Below are positions 48,847 through 56,249 of a stretch of DNA of 56,249 nt, in pieces. The stretch spans positions 1-56,249 of the forward strand of contig NZ_JAETGO010000047.1 in assembly GCF_016765695.1 (NCBI RefSeq). Reading direction: 5' to 3'. Below the pieces are notes generated by a model, which saw only the letters and a list, made by a program, of their open reading frames with translations, was not told the DNA's origin and did not search any database. Every line of letters begins with the position of its first letter. The first letter of the stretch is position 1. The position numbers were made by a program, and so were the translations under genes. This stretch comes from Sporosalibacterium faouarense (GTDB taxonomy: Bacteria; Bacillota; Clostridia; Tissierellales; VENL01).

Positions 48847-49373
48847 CTTTAATAAAGCAATATAGATTTCCTATAACTACTATTTTTGCTATGGTTGTTA
48901 TATTTTTAATCAATAAAGAGATAGGCATAAAAGCAATTAAGATTACTGGACATAGTTTAAAGGAAATGCTTCTAATTGTACCACCGATTTTCATTTTTTT
49001 AGGGCTACTGGATGTATGGGTTCCAAAAGAAACAATGATGAAATATATGGGAGAAAAATCAGGTGTAAAAGGAGTTGTCTTGTCCTTTTTATTAGGATCT
49101 GTGGCAGCAGGACCGTTGTATGGCGCATTTCCTATTGCAGCAGTGTTTATGAAAAAAGGAGTTAAATTTAGGAATATTTTAATATTTATAGGAGCATGGT
49201 CTACAACAAAAATTCCTATGTTTTTATTTGAACTTTCGGCCTTGGGAGCAAAATTTGCCATAACAAGATTATTTATAGATATTCCTGGGATAATCATAAT
49301 TTCACATGTTTTATGCTTTCTTACAAATGAGTCAGGAGTAAAAAAGATATATGAAAATGCTGAACTAATTTAG
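48843..49373 (+). CDS. ArsP/DUF318-type permease, second half
   Basis: A 176-residue membrane protein with about four helices. SVAAGPLYGAFPIAAVFMKKGV mirrors the Gly-Pro motif of the first half, and FIGAWSTTKIPMFLFELSAL follows. The start is the ATG overlapping the previous stop (ATGA), which indicates coupled translation; a longer in-frame start 45 bases upstream would lack a ribosome site. The two halves probably assemble into one transporter. Confidence 0.85.
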   Translation: MTLIKQYRFPITTIFAMVVIFLINKEIGIKAIKITGHSLKEMLLIVPPIFIFLGLLDVWVPKETMMKYMGEKSGVKGVVLSFLLGSVAAGPLYGAFPIAAVFMKKGVKFRNILIFIGAWSTTKIPMFLFELSALGAKFAITRLFIDIPGIIIISHVLCFLTNESGVKKIYENAELI

Positions 49374-49392
49374 TTAATATAAACATTTATCA

Positions 49393-49439
49393 AAAACATG
49401 CCTTAAAAACATCGTACGATGTTTTTAAGGCATGTTTTT
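49393..49439 (+). terminator. Terminator of the arsR-permease operon
   Basis: A long perfect palindrome from AAACATGCCTTAAAAACATC to its complement, followed by TTTTTT. The 49440-49734 stretch beyond it is AT-rich, with no riboswitch or other feature recognised. Confidence 0.9.
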
Positions 49440-49734
49440 TATTAAAAAGATATATTAGCAGATATTAGGAATGAATATGAAAAAAAACTTATGTAATCTT
49501 TACAAAAGAAGGATGAAAATTTACAAATATAAAGTATAATTTTAGCAAGGTAAAATACAGGACCTAAAAAAACAAAATACACAGAACTTATAGAATCATA
49601 TTAATATTCTTATCAATAACTCTGTCATAAAATTCAAGCTATAATAGAGTCACTAATATCATATTTAAAAAAGAAAAAACAATCTATACAGATAAGTTTA
49701 AGGAATTGAGTATCATGAGAGGAGAGGTGTAGTT

Positions 49735-51723
49735 ATGAGAAGCGTAAAGAGTAAGCTGATATTATATTTTAGTATATTAATAATAATAGTAGCTTCCATT
49801 TTGGGGTTATTATCTTTGAAACAAGCTAGTAAATCGATTATTAATGAATCAGAGAAAGGACTTCTTAACTTTGCTAAAGAAGGAGCTAATGTGGCAGGAA
49901 GCAAAGTTGAGACTCAAGAAAAGGTTTTGGAATTAATCGCGACTATGGAAGGAATACAAAGTATGAACTGGGAAACTCAAGATCGAGTATTAGATAGGGA
50001 ACTAGAATATACGAGTTTTCAAGTACTAGGGGTTGCTTTTCCAAATGGTATGACATATTTTAACGATGGAACCACTGCAGATTTAGGTGATAGAGCACAT
50101 GTTATAAAGGCTTTTCAGGGAAAAACAAATATATCTGATTTATTAATCAGTAGAGTAACCAATGAGCCTGTTCTAATCTTTGCTACTCCAATTAAAAGAA
50201 ATGGAGAAATAGTTGGTGTATTAATTGGACGTAGGGATGGTAATGCGCTAAGTGAAATTACTAATTCAATGTCTTATGGTAAAAAGGGATATGCATATAT
50301 CATAAATAGTAAAGGGACAGTTATCGCTCATCCTGATAAACAGAAAGTTTTAAACAAATCTACTCCAACTAAAGAAGCGGAGGGTAATATAGAATTAGAG
50401 TCTGTTGCAAAGCTATTTACAGAAATATTAGAACAAGGACAAGGTGTTAGTGAATATTCATATCTAGGGGATGAATATTATGCTGGATATGCTCCAATTA
50501 AAAATACTGATTGGATTTTAGTTGTTAATGATAATAAGACAGAAGTTCTATCTGCTATTCCATCACTCCAGAGAAATACAATTATTATGACGATAATAGT
50601 ATTGATAATAGGTGTAGTCATAGCATATTTTATAGGTAATTCAATTACAAAACCAATTATAAGTATAATAGGATACTCAACTAGAATGGCTGAATTAGAT
50701 TTAAAAGAAGATTTTCCTAATGAACTTATTCAATATAAAGATGAAACTGGAAAGCTAGCAAAAGCATTACAAACTATTAATAGCAGTTTTAGAAATATAA
50801 TAAAGGAAATTATACAGTCAGCTGAGCAAGTAGCAGCTTCATCTCAGCAATTAACAGCGACATCTCAACAATCAGCGATAGCGATAGAAGAAGTAACTAA
50901 GACAGTTGAAGAAATAGCAAGTGGCGCAACCCAACAAGCAAGGAGTACTGAGGAGGGATCCTTCAAGGCTGTGGAGTTAGGAAAAACTATTGAACAAGAA
51001 CAAGTTTATTTACAAGATATGAATTTAGCATCCAATAAAGTATCAACAGCTGTACAGGAAGGGCTAAAAGAAATAAAAAAACTAATTGAAATTTCTGCTG
51101 AAAGCAGAAAAGCAACTGGTGAGGTACAAGAAGGAATCATTAGAACAAATGATAGTGCCAATAAAATTGGACAAGCCAGTACTGTTATAGCCTCAATAGC
51201 AGAACAAACAAATCTATTGGCTTTAAATGCAGCTATTGAAGCTGCAAGAGCAGGAGAAGCAGGAAAAGGTTTTGCTGTGGTTGCAGATGAAATTAGAAAA
51301 TTAGCAGAGCAATCTACTAATTCGACTCAGACCATAGATGAAGTAGTTAATGAGCTTCAAAGCAATTCAAAATCAGCAGTAGAAATAATGCAAAGGGTAG
51401 CAACAATATTAAGAGCTCAGGAAGAACACGTTAATCTGAATAAAGAAAAATATTTACTGATAGAAGAAGCAATAAATGAAACTGAGAATACTGTTAGAAA
51501 ATTAAACATATCGGGAGAAGAAATGGAGAAGATGAAAGAAGAAATAGTAGTGACATTAGAAAGCTTATCTGCTATAGCAGAAGAAAACTCAGCATCTACT
51601 CAGCAAACTTCAGCTTCTATGGAAGAACAAAATGCATCAATGACAGAGATATCAAGTGCAAGTGAAGAGCTTTCAAATTTAGCACAAGATTTACAATCAA
51701 TAATTATGAAGTTTAAAATATAA
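49735..51723 (+). CDS. Methyl-accepting chemotaxis protein (Cache type), paralogue 1
   Basis: A 662-residue receptor. Membrane helix (about 8-28), extracellular Cache domain (about 35-275) with [20 protein letters not shown], second helix (about 285-305), HAMP (about 306-360) and a long cytoplasmic signalling coiled coil. The conserved hairpin tip is [20 protein letters not shown]. The C-terminus [21 protein letters not shown] is typical of clostridial receptors. It would sense a small extracellular ligand and steer CheA. It is the same length as the receptor at 53434-55422. AGAGGTG precedes the ATG. Confidence 0.95.
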   Translation: MRSVKSKLILYFSILIIIVASILGLLSLKQASKSIINESEKGLLNFAKEGANVAGSKVETQEKVLELIATMEGIQSMNWETQDRVLDRELEYTSFQVLGVAFPNGMTYFNDGTTADLGDRAHVIKAFQGKTNISDLLISRVTNEPVLIFATPIKRNGEIVGVLIGRRDGNALSEITNSMSYGKKGYAYIINSKGTVIAHPDKQKVLNKSTPTKEAEGNIELESVAKLFTEILEQGQGVSEYSYLGDEYYAGYAPIKNTDWILVVNDNKTEVLSAIPSLQRNTIIMTIIVLIIGVVIAYFIGNSITKPIISIIGYSTRMAELDLKEDFPNELIQYKDETGKLAKALQTINSSFRNIIKEIIQSAEQVAASSQQLTATSQQSAIAIEEVTKTVEEIASGATQQARSTEEGSFKAVELGKTIEQEQVYLQDMNLASNKVSTAVQEGLKEIKKLIEISAESRKATGEVQEGIIRTNDSANKIGQASTVIASIAEQTNLLALNAAIEAARAGEAGKGFAVVADEIRKLAEQSTNSTQTIDEVVNELQSNSKSAVEIMQRVATILRAQEEHVNLNKEKYLLIEEAINETENTVRKLNISGEEMEKMKEEIVVTLESLSAIAEENSASTQQTSASMEEQNASMTEISSASEELSNLAQDLQSIIMKFKI

Positions 51724-51756
51724 AAGATATAATAAAATACTAAATATAATTTTACT

Positions 51757-51800
51757 AAAAACATGATTTTAAAGAATTAATTCTTTAAAATCATGTTTTT
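51757..51800 (+). terminator. Terminator of chemoreceptor 1
   Basis: A near-perfect palindrome (AAAAACATGATTTTAAAGAA with its complement) followed by a T-run. Confidence 0.88.
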
Positions 51801-51878
51801 TTTATTCTGTTAAAACAAGTTAAATGCTGTTCTATTAACTATTTCTAAAAGATTAATTAAAAAAAACCAAAAAATCCC

Positions 51879-51930
51879 TTTACAAAATGAAAAAGTTAAA
51901 CTATAATATTATTTGTAATCATTACAAATA
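51879..51930 (+). promoter_or_regulatory. Promoter with PerR/Fur-like box for the Cys-rich protein-rubrerythrin operon
   Basis: TTTACA (51879-51884), 17 bases, TATAAT (51902-51907). Directly downstream, a perfect 7-1-7 palindrome TTGTAATcATTACAA (51913-51927) overlaps the expected transcription start. It matches the PerR box TTATAATnATTATAA at 13 of 15 positions and extends to 10-1-10. PerR represses peroxide defence genes, including rubrerythrins in clostridia. Confidence 0.75.
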
Positions 51931-52009
51931 TAAAATAAAAACAAATATAAAACCATTGCAAATTACGAAGAGACATAAATTAGAATTTTATAGATTAGGG
52001 GGTGAGGAG

Positions 52010-52441
52010 CTGAGTAACATAAATTATGATTTGTTAATCAAAGACTTGTCAAATTGTTGCTTAAAGGATTCTTACTGTCAGAGTTGTCAAGGGGAAAAGT
52101 GTCTTATTGGATATTCTCAAAAACAACTAATTGATTCATTAAAGAGTAGAGAAGAATTTTTAGAGGGAGTACTAGATGAATTACCGTTATATGATGTAAA
52201 AAATTATGATGAAGAAACTATATTAAAAAGTATTGGTAATTTACTTAAGCAATGTAGGAACTGCAAGACTTATCATGATGAAGATTGTATCATCAATATA
52301 GTTAGGAGTGCACTAGAGATAGCTATACTAGGTGAATCCCATGAGTATGAGGGAAGTGTACTGATGTACTTGTTAGCTATAAGTGAAGAAAATCCAGAGG
52401 TTGGAATGAAAATTAAAGAATATTTTAATCAAACTAGTTAA
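52010..52441 (+). CDS. Small cysteine-rich protein, unknown function, with likely CTG start
   Basis: A 143-residue cytoplasmic protein with two cysteine clusters: NCCLKDSYCQSCQGEKC (about residues 15-31) and CRNCKTYHDEDC (about 83-94), suited to metal binding. I cannot name the family. The start matters: an in-frame ATG at 51887 lies between the -35 and -10 of the only visible promoter, so it cannot be used from that transcript. CTG at 52010 has AGGGGGTGA at ideal distance and begins SNINYDLLIKDL. The gene is co-transcribed with the rubrerythrin 34 bases later. Confidence 0.65.
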   Translation: MSNINYDLLIKDLSNCCLKDSYCQSCQGEKCLIGYSQKQLIDSLKSREEFLEGVLDELPLYDVKNYDEETILKSIGNLLKQCRNCKTYHDEDCIINIVRSALEIAILGESHEYEGSVLMYLLAISEENPEVGMKIKEYFNQTS

Positions 52442-52475
52442 GTTAAAGCATATAAAATATAAGGAGGAGTTTATT

Positions 52476-52904
52476 GTGAAAAATTTAGAATTTGTTATTG
52501 AACAAAAAATAGGTGAAACTAAGGACTCAGAATTACAGAATATTGTAAAGCAAAACTTTAAAGGAGAAACAGCTGAAGCGGGGATGTATTTTGCCATGGC
52601 TAGGCTTGCTGAAAGACAAGGATATCCTGAAATAGCTGAAGCTTTAAGAACTATAGGTATAGAGGAAATAGAGCATGCATCTAGGTTTGCACAGTTAAAT
52701 GGAATGATATCCGAGGATATTTTTGAAAATATTAGAGTTATGCTAGATGGAGAAACAAATGCCAATAAAGGAAAAAGAGAGGCAGCAATTAAGGCAGAAG
52801 AGTTAGGGATAGTGTCAGCAAGGGACTATTTCAATGAATCGGCTAAAGATGAAGCAAGACACGCAAGAATTTTAGAAGGATTGCTAAATAGATTTGCAAA
52901 ATAA
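52476..52904 (+). CDS. Rubrerythrin-like diiron protein (no rubredoxin domain)
   Basis: A 142-residue four-helix diiron protein. Ligand patterns are GETAEAG (Glu31), EEIEH (Glu64, His67) and DEARHARIL near the C-terminus. It lacks the C-terminal CxxC-CxxC rubredoxin domain of classical rubrerythrin, so electrons must come from another protein. Such proteins reduce hydrogen peroxide in anaerobes. The start is GTG after AAGGAGGAG. It is the second gene behind the PerR-like box. Confidence 0.92.
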   Translation: MKNLEFVIEQKIGETKDSELQNIVKQNFKGETAEAGMYFAMARLAERQGYPEIAEALRTIGIEEIEHASRFAQLNGMISEDIFENIRVMLDGETNANKGKREAAIKAEELGIVSARDYFNESAKDEARHARILEGLLNRFAK

Positions 52905-52960
52905 TTAGTTAAAACTAAATTTTATAACTAATATGTTTAAAGGGAATAATGCATAAGAAG

Positions 52961-53005
52961 AGACTAGAAGATAGATGGAAACCCATCTATCTTCTAGTCT
53001 TTTTA
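52961..53005 (+). terminator. Terminator after the rubrerythrin gene
   Basis: An 18-base perfect stem (AGACTAGAAGATAGATGG with its complement) around AAAC, then TTTTT. Confidence 0.92.
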
Positions 53006-53113
53006 TTAGAAAGGTAAACGAAGGGCTAGACCTTAAACAAATTCTTTTATTAGGATTGGCTCATATAAAAACTGTTTCAATACAAGTTAAAAGTAAAAAA
53101 TTTTAGAAATTTG

Positions 53114-53142
53114 TTGCATCTGTACACTACATAAGATATTAT
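53114..53142 (+). promoter_or_regulatory. Promoter of the c-di-GMP riboswitch
   Basis: TTGCAT (53114-53119), 17 bases, TATTAT (53137-53142). The start would fall near 53149, 16 bases ahead of the aptamer. Confidence 0.65.
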
Positions 53143-53164
53143 GATAGTTGTGTAATAGAATTTT

Positions 53165-53300
53165 ATAAGAGGGCAAACTTATCGAAAGGTAAGGACGCAA
53201 AGCCAAGGGCCTACATCATAGGATACGGTAGCCGGTTGCAGATATACTTAGGGAGCCCCTTATTATTAGAGATTAAGAGATAAGGGGCTTTATATTTTTT
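53165..53300 (+). promoter_or_regulatory. Cyclic-di-GMP-I (GEMM-I) riboswitch with terminator
   Basis: The aptamer (about 53171-53239) has all GEMM-I landmarks: GGCAAAC, a GAAA tetraloop in CGAAAGG, GGACGCAAAGCC, GGGCCTA, and a second stem ending in GTAGCCGGTTGC. A terminator follows directly: AGCCCCTTAT (53254-53263) with ATAAGGGGCT (53280-53289), then a T-run. The aptamer's 5' flank ATAAGAGGGC (53165-53174) can pair with the terminator's 5' arm with one bulged A. This suggests an OFF switch. Confidence 0.93.
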
Positions 53301-53433
53301 GTAAAAGATATAAATTTCAAATAATAAAAGACTAGCTATCTATAGATCCTAAGGGTTAAGAATCAAAGACTATGAGTTAAAAGAAAAAATTGATGTAAAT
53401 CTACAATGCTAATTTATGGAAGGAGAATTTGAA

Positions 53434-55422
53434 ATGAAGAGTATAAAAACAAAACTTATTGTCTACTTTGGGATATTTATACTGTTAATATCCTTTTCTT
53501 TGAGTATTTTATCACTTATAAGTGCTAATAATTCAATAGTTGGACAAGCAGAAGAAGGACTAGAATCATTAGTAAACGAAGGTACAAAATCAATTGAAAG
53601 TAAAATAGAAGCTACGAAGCAAGCTCTAGGTATGTTAACCAATATAGAAGATATACAAAGTATGGATTGGGAGTTACAGAAGCCTGTATTAGAAAGACAG
53701 TTGAAAAATACGAATTTCCTTGCTTTAGGTATTGTATATCCAGGTGGCAAATCCTACTATAACGATGGGCAAACTTCAGATTTAGGAGATAGGGAGTATA
53801 TAAAAAAGGCATTTGAAGGGACTACTAATATATCTGAACTATTAATTAGTAGAGTAACTAATGAGCCTGTTGTAATGTATGCAGCTCCTATCAAGAAAAA
53901 TGGAAGAGTAGTAGGTGTATTAGTAGGGCGTAAAGATGGTGATGCATTGAGTAGCATCACTAATGAAATAAGTTATGGAAAAAATGGTTATGCATACATG
54001 ATTAATAATAGTGGTACAGTAATTTCCCATAAGGATAAAGAAAAGGTTCTAAATCAATTCAATCCAATAGAAGAAGCAAAAAAGGATGAAAGTTTAAAAA
54101 CCGCATCAACACTATTTAAAAAAATATTGAATGAAAAAAGTGGAGTTAGTAATTATACTTATCAAGGAAAAAACTTATATGCAGGATATGCTCCGGTAAA
54201 AGATACTAATTGGTTTTTAGTAATTACTGCTGATGAAAAAGAAGTGTTGTCAGCATTACCAGTACTAGAAAGAAATATTATAAAATTAACCATTATTACT
54301 CTATTAATTAGTATTATTATTACATATTTTATAGGTAATTCAATAACTAAGCCAATAATTAGTATGATTAGGCATTCAGAAAAAATTGCTAATTTAAATA
54401 TTAAAGAAAATGTTCCAGAAAATCTTCTGAAGAAAAAAGATGAAGTTGGTAAGATGTCTGTAGCATTGCAGACAATTACCAATAGCTTTAGAGATATAAT
54501 TAAGGGGATTAGCGACTCATCAGAACAAGTGGCATCATCGTCAGAAGAATTAACTGCTACTTCTCAACAGTCGTCTACTTCAATTGAAGAAGTATCGAGA
54601 ACAGTAGAAGAGATTGCATCTAGTGTGTCAGAACAAGCAAAAAGTACAGAGGAAGGATCTACTAAAGCTTTATATCTAGGGCAAGCAGTTGAAAATGACC
54701 AAGCCCACATGAGAAATCTAAATGAAGCATCGCAAAAGGTATCTGTTATTGTTGAAGAAGGTCTTGAGGAAATAGAAAAGTTAACAAAAATATCTGATGA
54801 AAATAAAAAGGCAACAGAAGAGGTACATGTTGGAATAATTAATACCAATGATAGCGCTAATAAGATTGGAGAAGCCAGCACAGTCATTGCTTCCATAGCT
54901 GAGCAGACTAATTTATTAGCCTTAAATGCTGCAATTGAGGCTGCAAGGGCAGGAGAGTCAGGTCAAGGCTTTGCAGTGGTAGCAGAAGAGATTAGAAAAT
55001 TAGCAGAACAATCTACGGAATCTACTAAAACTATTGATGATGTTGTTAATGAGTTACAAAAGAACTCGAAAGCTTCTGTTGAAGTAATGAAGAAAGTATC
55101 TTTAACTTTAAGAGAGCAAGAAGAAAGTGTTAAGTTAAGTAGAGAAAAATATATGAACATAGCTGAGGCAATTGATGAAGCAACAAATGCAGTTAAAAAA
55201 CTAAACGTATCGGGAAGAGAAATGAACAAAATAAAAGATGAAATAATGGATACTCTACAAAACTTATCCGCTATTGCTCAGGAGAACTCGGCTTCAACTC
55301 AGCAGGCTTCAGCGTCTATGGAAGAGCAATCTGCATCAATGGTGGAAATTTCTAACGCAAGTGAGGGTTTATCAAATTTGGCTCAAGATCTTCAAGAAAT
55401 TATTGCTAAATTTGAAGTTTAG
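53434..55422 (+). CDS. Methyl-accepting chemotaxis protein (Cache type), paralogue 2, riboswitch-controlled
   Basis: A 662-residue receptor with the same layout as paralogue 1: helix, Cache domain with [20 protein letters not shown], second helix, HAMP and signalling domain with [20 protein letters not shown]. An ATG at 53416 is in frame, but the GGAAGGAGA ribosome site lies inside it; ATG 53434 is used. Identity with paralogue 1 is high in both the signalling and sensor domains, so this is a duplication. Unlike paralogue 1 it has a c-di-GMP riboswitch upstream, so receptor level depends on the second messenger. Confidence 0.95.
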   Translation: MKSIKTKLIVYFGIFILLISFSLSILSLISANNSIVGQAEEGLESLVNEGTKSIESKIEATKQALGMLTNIEDIQSMDWELQKPVLERQLKNTNFLALGIVYPGGKSYYNDGQTSDLGDREYIKKAFEGTTNISELLISRVTNEPVVMYAAPIKKNGRVVGVLVGRKDGDALSSITNEISYGKNGYAYMINNSGTVISHKDKEKVLNQFNPIEEAKKDESLKTASTLFKKILNEKSGVSNYTYQGKNLYAGYAPVKDTNWFLVITADEKEVLSALPVLERNIIKLTIITLLISIIITYFIGNSITKPIISMIRHSEKIANLNIKENVPENLLKKKDEVGKMSVALQTITNSFRDIIKGISDSSEQVASSSEELTATSQQSSTSIEEVSRTVEEIASSVSEQAKSTEEGSTKALYLGQAVENDQAHMRNLNEASQKVSVIVEEGLEEIEKLTKISDENKKATEEVHVGIINTNDSANKIGEASTVIASIAEQTNLLALNAAIEAARAGESGQGFAVVAEEIRKLAEQSTESTKTIDDVVNELQKNSKASVEVMKKVSLTLREQEESVKLSREKYMNIAEAIDEATNAVKKLNVSGREMNKIKDEIMDTLQNLSAIAQENSASTQQASASMEEQSASMVEISNASEGLSNLAQDLQEIIAKFEV

Positions 55423-55499
55423 GAACCTAAAAATAATATTTCTAATCAAATAATAGAAAGAATCAACGATTGTTTAAAATAAAAATATTATGTATAAAT

Positions 55500-55550
55500 C
55501 CCCTACATTTGTCAATAATCAAAAATAGGAAAATATTACAAATGTGGGGG
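55500..55550 (+). promoter_or_regulatory. Inverted repeat covering the yaaL ribosome site
   Basis: CCCCTACATTTGT (55500-55512) pairs with ACAAATGTGGGGG (55538-55550), 13 pairs with one G-U. The right arm contains the GGGGG ribosome site of the next gene, 7 bases before its ATG. If transcribed, it would hide the site. A promoter-like TTGTTT-17-TATAAA (55470-55498) lies upstream and would start inside the left arm, in which case an operator is the alternative reading. Confidence 0.6.
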
Positions 55551-55557
55551 TATATAT

Positions 55558-55851
55558 ATGTCTAGAATAATGGTGGAACAAGAGCAATCCTTTGAATCAA
55601 AAAATGGTTTTTTAAACTTTTTAGTCAGTATTAAAGAAAAGGTAACTCCAAGTAAAGAGAGCGAAAAGGATAAATTAGTAAATATGATTAAAGAAGCTCA
55701 TAATGAATGGCAACAGGCGGAAAGTTTTTTTCAAGATGCAACTGAGCCAGATTTAATAGATTATGCAATATATAGAGTTGAAGCTACTAAAACAAAATAT
55801 AGATATCTCATAAAACAGGCTAAGCAGAGCAATATAAAAATTGATTTATAA
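55558..55851 (+). CDS. YaaL family protein (DUF2508)
   Basis: A 97-residue cytoplasmic helical protein. The family core reads IKEAHNEWQQAESFFQDA, then EPDLIDYAIYRVEATKTKYRYLIKQAK. Function is unknown. In Bacillus yaaL lies directly between recR and bofA; here bofA follows in the same order but recR is 7.9 kb upstream. An inverted repeat overlaps its ribosome site. Confidence 0.9.
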   Translation: MSRIMVEQEQSFESKNGFLNFLVSIKEKVTPSKESEKDKLVNMIKEAHNEWQQAESFFQDATEPDLIDYAIYRVEATKTKYRYLIKQAKQSNIKIDL

Positions 55852-55916
55852 AAAAATAGACAAAGAGTCATATTTTTAATAGAACCTTTATATTATTTAA
55901 TATAGAGGTGAGGAAT

Positions 55917-56189
55917 ATGGGAATGGGAATAGAATTAAGCGTAATATTAGCATATGTTTTTGGATTGATATTATTATACTTTATAGGTTGGATATTGATA
56001 GTTCCAATAAAAATAATTGGAAAGTTAATAATAAATGGTATTCTTGGTGGGATAGCCCTTATAATAGTTAACTTTATTGGGGGATTTCTAAATTTCTCTA
56101 TAGGAATTAATCCCATTAATGCTGTAATAGTAGGTTTTTTAGGAATTCCAGGTTTAATTTTATTAATAGTGCTTCAAATAATTCTGTAA
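55917..56189 (+). CDS. bofA: Pro-sigma-K processing inhibitor BofA
   Basis: A 90-residue membrane protein of two to three hydrophobic segments. The conserved BofA features are present: GWILIVPIKIIGKLIINGI and the C-terminal INPINAVIVGFLGIPGLILL. In Bacillus BofA sits in the outer forespore membrane with SpoIVFA and inhibits the SpoIVFB protease that activates sigma-K. GTG 55908 is in frame but overlaps the AGAGGTGAGG ribosome site; ATG 55917 is chosen. It marks the organism as a spore former. Confidence 0.93.
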   Translation: MGMGIELSVILAYVFGLILLYFIGWILIVPIKIIGKLIINGILGGIALIIVNFIGGFLNFSIGINPINAVIVGFLGIPGLILLIVLQIIL

Positions 56190-56190
56190 G

Positions 56191-56249
56191 TGAACTCGTT
56201 CTGCTAAAGCAGAACATCGGGGCTTCAGATGGAGACTCTACTCCACCTG
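56191..56249 (-). repeat. Two-hairpin repeat, copy 2 (inverted, reaches window edge)
   Basis: The reverse complement reads GGTGGAGTAGAGTCTCCATC, CTGAAG, CCCCGATG, then GTTCTGC-TTTA-GCAGAAC. It matches copy 1 at 184-236 apart from a few linker and edge bases. It begins two bases after the bofA stop codon and may extend beyond the window. Confidence 0.75.

Noticed and set aside
49440-49734. Possible second c-di-GMP riboswitch before chemoreceptor 1
   Set aside because: I looked for GEMM-I landmarks (GGCAAAC, CGCAAAGCC, GGTTGC) and class II features and found none.
49735-55422. Chemoreceptor pair as a mobile or transposon-borne duplication
   Set aside because: No transposase, target-site duplication or terminal repeat was seen. 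The receptors have diverged and each has its own promoter region, so an old duplication is enough.

Overview
The window is AT-rich, densely coded and almost entirely on the + strand. It looks like a chromosomal segment of a spore-forming anaerobic Firmicute of the Clostridia/Tissierellia type. The support is a sporulation gene (bofA), a LysM-GH18 spore-type hydrolase, a rubrerythrin, a V-type ATPase, a T-box leader and strong AGGAGG ribosome sites. The lineage is inferred; no marker here fixes a genus.

The backbone is the gene block that Bacillus subtilis keeps near its origin between two rRNA operons: serS - LysM/GH18 (yaaH-like) - tadA - SRP RNA - dnaX - ybaB - recR - yaaL - bofA. Here it starts just after a 5S rRNA and is stretched to about 56 kb by inserted modules. 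Region by region: (1) 1-5.5 kb: 5S end, a two-hairpin repeat, an LtaS-like sulfatase and a UPF0182 membrane protein. (2) 5.9-12.1 kb: T-box-controlled serS, an M1 peptidase lipoprotein, tRNA-Arg(CCU), tadA and a double-length ThyX-like protein. (3) 12.2-19.6 kb: an MBL hydrolase, a YdjY-domain lipoprotein, a membrane glucosaminidase-like protein, a TraB protein, a flavin reductase, a PilZ protein and the LysM2-GH18 enzyme. (4) 19.9-27.9 kb: rhodanese lipoprotein, TVP38/TMEM64, Fe-S/CCG protein, second TVP38/TMEM64, YnjB-like binding protein, two permeases, ATPase and CDP-alcohol phosphatidyltransferase. This is the clostridial counterpart of the uncharacterised E. coli ydjXYZ-ynjABCDEF cluster. 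(5) 28.0-30.3 kb: an agr-type quorum system whose AgrD has no cysteine and which has no response regulator nearby. (6) 30.4-39.3 kb: a complete nine-gene V/A-type ATPase operon. (7) 39.4-41.7 kb: a candidate C-rich sRNA, three small proteins, tRNA-Ser(GGA) and SRP RNA. (8) 41.9-47.7 kb: a Cache-HAMP-PAS-GAF-HD-GYP protein, then dnaX-ybaB-recR. (9) 47.8-55.4 kb: ArsR with a split ArsP-type permease, two paralogous 662-residue chemoreceptors, and a cysteine-rich protein plus rubrerythrin behind a PerR-like box. (10) 55.5-56.2 kb: yaaL and bofA, then an inverted copy of the two-hairpin repeat.

Two regulatory themes recur. Cyclic-di-GMP appears three times: a PilZ receptor, an HD-GYP phosphodiesterase and a GEMM-I riboswitch with its own terminator ahead of the second chemoreceptor. 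RNA-level control is also frequent: the serS T-box, the riboswitch, a hairpin over the yaaL ribosome site, a hairpin after agrD and a possible C-rich sRNA. I saw no CRISPR array, insertion sequence, prophage or integrase.
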